From Hypholoma sublateritium FD-334 SS-4 (taxonomy: Eukaryota; Basidiomycota; Agaricomycetes; Agaricales; Strophariaceae): 36,803 nt of DNA. This document shows, in pieces, positions 33,069-36,803 of the stretch. The stretch covers positions 1 through 36,803 of the forward strand of contig KN817729.1 of NCBI GenBank assembly GCA_000827495.1, in the 5' to 3' direction. A program made the translations under genes and the position numbers. Position 1 is the first letter of the stretch. Every line of letters starts with the position of its first letter. The notes under the pieces are model-generated. The model did not search any database, had not been told where the DNA came from, and saw only the letters and a program-made list of their open reading frames with translations.

Positions 33069-36000
33069 ATGGCGGGCCGCAATCTTCCCACACGATCTTG
33101 TTCGTCGACGACGATGACGATCAGCGTCGGGCGCCTCAAGGCGGTCAAGAACGCCGCCATCGGCAATCCCAAAAGCAAGGCGGCCCTGGCCCAGGACCCC
33201 ATCCTCCTCGCCGCGTACGTCCCGCCCTTTCCCGCCCCGCCCGCCTAACCGCGCCCAGCCTCATCGACGCCCTCCACGACCAGGCCCTCGCCGCAGAGGC
33301 CGCACATGTCGTCGCCTCCATCGCCCTCGGCGCCGACGCCGCCCTCCATTCCCTGCTCGTCGTTCATGCCCCCCGCGCCCTCCTCGTCGCCCTTGCCGAC
33401 CACCGCGAGCCCCACACACGCGCCGCCGTTGCCCGCGCCCTCCGTGTCCTCGCAGCTAGAACCGCCGACGCCGTCGGCCCTGCCCTTTGGGGCCTGGCGC
33501 GGACGCCAACCTGCGAGCTGCGCGCCGCCGCAGCCGCCTGCGATGACCTCTGCGCGTCCGAGGCGCTCGACATATACTTGCCGTTGTTGGCGACACCGTC
33601 CGCCGCCGCCACCGCTATTGCACAGCTGCTGGGAACGCTGCTGCGTACGCCTGCTCAACGCGCTGCTGTTACCGGCTGGATGCCGACCCCCGTGAGCCCG
33701 GAACAGACTACACGTAGTAGGCGTGGGTGGGAAAAGACGGCCGTGGCAGCGACGCCTGTCGTACCTATCGTCGCCAAATGGCTTGTTACCTTACTGGATG
33801 CGCCGGGAAAGAATAACAAGGTGCGTTGTCGTTCTATCTTACTGTTATGTCCATAATTTCTATCGTAGATGGACGAGGCGGTACTATATGCGCTTGCTGC
33901 GCTCGCTCAGGAAAATCCCACCGTCGCAGGATACCTGGGCCAAAGTGGTGCGTAGCCCGACCTGTTTTTCAATCATTTTCTGACATTCTACAGACACCCT
34001 TCCATTAACGACAATCATTACTTATGCGAAAAGCCGCTCCGCCGAGGTCCGGGTCGCAGCCTGCCTATGGTACGTCCATTAATTCAGTATATTTCGCGCA
34101 TATATTTACATTTTCAATAGCATAACCCACACTCTACGTTCTCTCCCGCCCCGCCCGCCGTCGTCGTCCCACCCGCACCCCCGACATTCGCACTCGCACT
34201 CCGTCAGCACGTCATACCCCCACGCCCACATGCCGACCATCCACAGCCTCGTCCACGCGCATGTCGCGGCCGGAGGCTCAGCCCACGCCCCGCAGCCCAC
34301 GCTCGAGGAGACGGGCGTGCGCACGGTGCTCAATGTCGTCAATTGCATGCTCTCTGTTGCACCGGCGGAGAGCCCGCTTGTGCGCATGCGCGCGTGCTTC
34401 GTGCTCCGTGGGTTGCGCATTTATTGGTTGATAATGATCTAATGTATGATATAGACAATCTCGTTGCGGACGACCTGCAGCTGTGCAACGCCGCGCTCGA
34501 TCGCGGTTGCCTCGACGCCCTCGGGGCGCTTATACTTGCACTAGGACCGACGGAGCCTGCTCCACCGGAGTGGGAAGAGGCAGAAGCGGCCGCGACGCAG
34601 GCTCTGCGTGAGGTGCGCTTTCTGATCTCTTCACGCTTTTAATATTCCATCTAAATTATTTCCGCGTCGCAGGGCGCCCTCACAGCCCTCGCCTCGCTCG
34701 CCCTCGCATCGGACGACGTCCGGCGACGCATNGCGNCCNCGCCGCTCTCCCTCTTCCCNTCCCTCTCCCGCGCNCTGCGCGCGACGCACGTCGGCANGCG
34801 CTACGCCGCGAGCCAGTGCGTGCGNGCNATGAGCCGCGGCGTCAGCGTGCTNAGGACGAGCGTCGTNGACACGGGGCTGGGNCTCGATGTTTTGTGCATC
34901 GTGCTTGGGACGCCGCTCCCTACGCGCAGCGGCGGGGGTGCGAATACGGCCCCGGGCGCGCGGGCGGGTGATGTAGANGTGAAGTGGCCTGCGGAAGACG
35001 CGCCGGTGGTTGATGGAGGCGACTTTTTGCGCGGTGAGGATCGCCGGGTGCTCGGCGCGGCGCTGTCCGCGGTGTGTAATATCGTAAACGACTTTTCTCC
35101 CCTGCGGCCCGTGTGTGCACTTCTGTTTGTTCAAAAAAAATCAATGCTAATATATGCGCGACAGGCGTACCTCGAGAAGAACCTCGTTCCGCGGCTGGTG
35201 GAACTGCTGCGCGCGTCAGGCGACGGGCCGCTGCGCGTCAGCGCGCTTTGGGCGGTGAAGAACCTTGTGCGCAAGGCGAGCACGGAGACGAAGCGGGATG
35301 TTATGCGGTGTGTGGGGTGGGAGGAGCTGCTTGGGTCCGTTATCTCTGGGCTTGTTTCTGCGTATGTTTACTAATTTGCATTTTTTCCTCACTCGTTGTC
35401 TTTCGTACTTCTGCTTTACCCATTCCATTTTGCTCCGCCTATGCCCGTATACTCCCCAATGCGTACGCTGGATCTACAGATACCTCGATGATCCGGACCC
35501 CGCCCTGCACGAGCAGGCCCTCAGCCTCGCAAGAAATCTCACTGAAAACGAAGACGGCATCGCGCTCGTCCTCACACACCTCTCCACGCAGCTCCTCCTC
35601 CCTCTCCTCGGCACCGCCCTACGCACACCGCCCTCCTCGCCCGACGCCGCCTCGCACGCCGCCGCCGCCCTCGCGAACCTCGCGAACGGCCCGCCCGCCC
35701 TGCAGACCGCAATGTGCGCCACGCCCGGCGTGCTCGGTGCCCTCGCGAGCGCGCTCGACGGCGCCGCGGGCCCCGGCGCCCGCCCGCCCGCCGTCGCGTG
35801 CGTTCTCGCGCTGGCGAAAGGCGACCCGCGCCGCCGCGCTGCGATGGCAGGTGCGGGCGTGCTCGCTGCGCTGCGCCGCGTGGTGGAGTGGGGCGTCGCG
35901 GGCCCGGCGCCGGCGCCGCTCAGTGCAGGGGCGTTCGGCGCGGGCGGGGTGGGGTCGCCTGGCGGTGCAGGTGCGGGTGCTGGTGGGGTGTTGCACTCTG

Positions 36001-36173
36001 CGCTGGGTGGGCGGAGTATGCTTGGTGCGGGTGGTGGGTGCATGCGCGAGGAGGCGCGGCATGTTGTTCAGCAGGCCGAGCTGGCACTGCAGTGGCTTGA
36101 GCACGGGGAGATTTACGGGCGTGGGGGCGCGGGTGAGGGNGAGTCAGCGGTGTCNCGGCTGGGTCCTGCCTGA
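33069..36173 (+). CDS. GID5: armadillo-repeat protein, GID5/VID28 (ARMC8) subunit of GID/CTLH E3 ubiquitin ligase
   Basis: Nine exons: join(33069-33214, 33259-33820, 33869-33947, 33994-34069, 34121-34407, 34455-34612, 34673-35110, 35165-35361, 35480-36173). They read through in frame as 878 residues. The start ATG is kept in the decayed copy at 16504. The N-terminal RLKAVKNAAIGNPKSKAAL matches the ARMC8/VID28 entry motif (LK-x-(I/V)KN-x-x-IGN). Later come LRVSALWAVKNLVRKAS, then KRDVMRCVGWEELL, and SAYLDDPDPALHEQALSLARNL, equal to the ARMC8 WALMNMAF...ALGLLRN region. ARM-type helix pairs fill the rest. In yeast Vid28 is a scaffold of the GID complex that targets gluconeogenic enzymes for degradation. 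The gene holds 14 single Ns. Confidence 0.78.
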
Positions 36174-36803
36174 TTTCTCCGATGATGCGGATATGTATGA
36201 TGTGTAAGTTTTCTGTGAAATTGATTCTGTATGCTCCCATACGATCTGCGCGCTAGAACTGCAGGCATTTAATGTTGTTTTAACTTTCTGGTTTCTATCT
36301 TCGCATAACTACTTGGTACTTATCAAGAATTTCTCAAACGCTCAGCAAGGTCGAACAAGTAGATTACTTTAATTTGTTTCCGTCTATGTACCATTGAAAT
36401 ATTGTCGTTGTCAAAAAATGGACACGGTGGGCTCTCAACGGCATTGCTGAATATCTAACTCGAGTAGATCAATACATGGATGTTGATTAAATGCTTCAAC
36501 TGATGTTGCGCCATGTGCCCACTTTATGACGCTTTTACGTTGAACATGTACAGTTCTTTGGCACTGTTTAATTGCGTACATTTTACATGTATCAAAAAAA
36601 TCGAAGGTAACCAAAGCTGTATGTGGGCAGGTAATAGATCCGGAATATGCAAAACCATATCTAGAACCAATTATTTACTCTCCTGTACGCCCCTGACGCG
36701 CCCGGCGTACCTATCTATATTACACCTGCGTTGGAGCCTACAACGCAAACCCCCAGATCTTAATCCACCCCACGCTCCGCAACCACTGACCGTGGGACCC
36801 TGA
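36174..36803. other. 3' flank of GID5-like gene
   Basis: AT-rich sequence with no gene that I can support to the window end. A frame open from 36513 to the edge lacks a recognisable domain. Confidence 0.5.

Noticed and set aside
33245..33658. Gly-rich minus-strand frame
   Set aside because: Shadow of the GC-rich armadillo exon 2, which has family support on the plus strand.

Overview
This window looks like a piece of a basidiomycete (Agaricomycete-type) genome. Genes carry many short GT-AG introns of about 45-70 bp. The families seen are typical of mushroom-forming fungi: FunK1-type kinases, F-box/LRR proteins, aminoglycoside-phosphotransferase (APH)-fold proteins, a seven-helix membrane protein family (DUF6534-like) and fungal PIF/Harbinger elements. 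One 73-base N gap (25990-26062) and 14 single Ns show it is a draft or consensus assembly. All exon coordinates below were derived by hand from splice signals, reading-frame continuity and comparison between copies inside the window.

Layout. 884-3082 is an intact five-exon FunK1-like kinase gene. 3927-9995 is a tandem paralogue with the same intron positions, cut in exon 2 by a complete 3.9-kb PIF/Harbinger DNA transposon (4893-8817). That element has perfect 60-bp terminal inverted repeats, a DDE transposase on the minus strand and a convergent Myb/SANT-like ORF on the plus strand. Taking the element and one ATT duplication out leaves an open 640-codon kinase frame. 10947-11549 is a small Tyr-rich hypothetical protein. 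11987-13026 is RHO1, the small GTPase of cell-wall synthesis and polarity. 15308-16178 is an APH-fold kinase-like protein. 16488-18250 is a heavily decayed copy of the armadillo-repeat gene found intact at the right end. 18712-20181 (minus) is an F-box protein. 20182-25628 is mostly gene-poor, with one F-box stub at 23052-23360.

Right part. 25639-26956 is a second, unrelated mobile element. It has about 155-160-bp inverted repeats and a 10-bp target duplication, and carries two convergent gene starts that run into the N gap. 27282-29192 is a mitochondrial-type APH gene (AIM9-like) broken by three frameshifts. 29820-30925 is an LRR-type C-terminal half of an F-box-like protein. 31240-32499 (minus) is a decayed multi-pass membrane protein gene. 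33069-36173 is a nine-exon armadillo-repeat gene that fits GID5/VID28 (ARMC8), a subunit of the GID/CTLH ubiquitin ligase.

Main points of interest are: (1) a recent, frame-perfect Harbinger insertion into a kinase paralogue, with 15 copies of the octamer CCCAACTT or its complement in its ends; (2) the long-TIR element whose two ends fold into hairpins of the same shape but different sequence; (3) single Ns in the GID5 gene that fall almost entirely at third codon positions, which suggests two merged alleles or copies; (4) the decayed GID5 copy 16.5 kb from the working gene.
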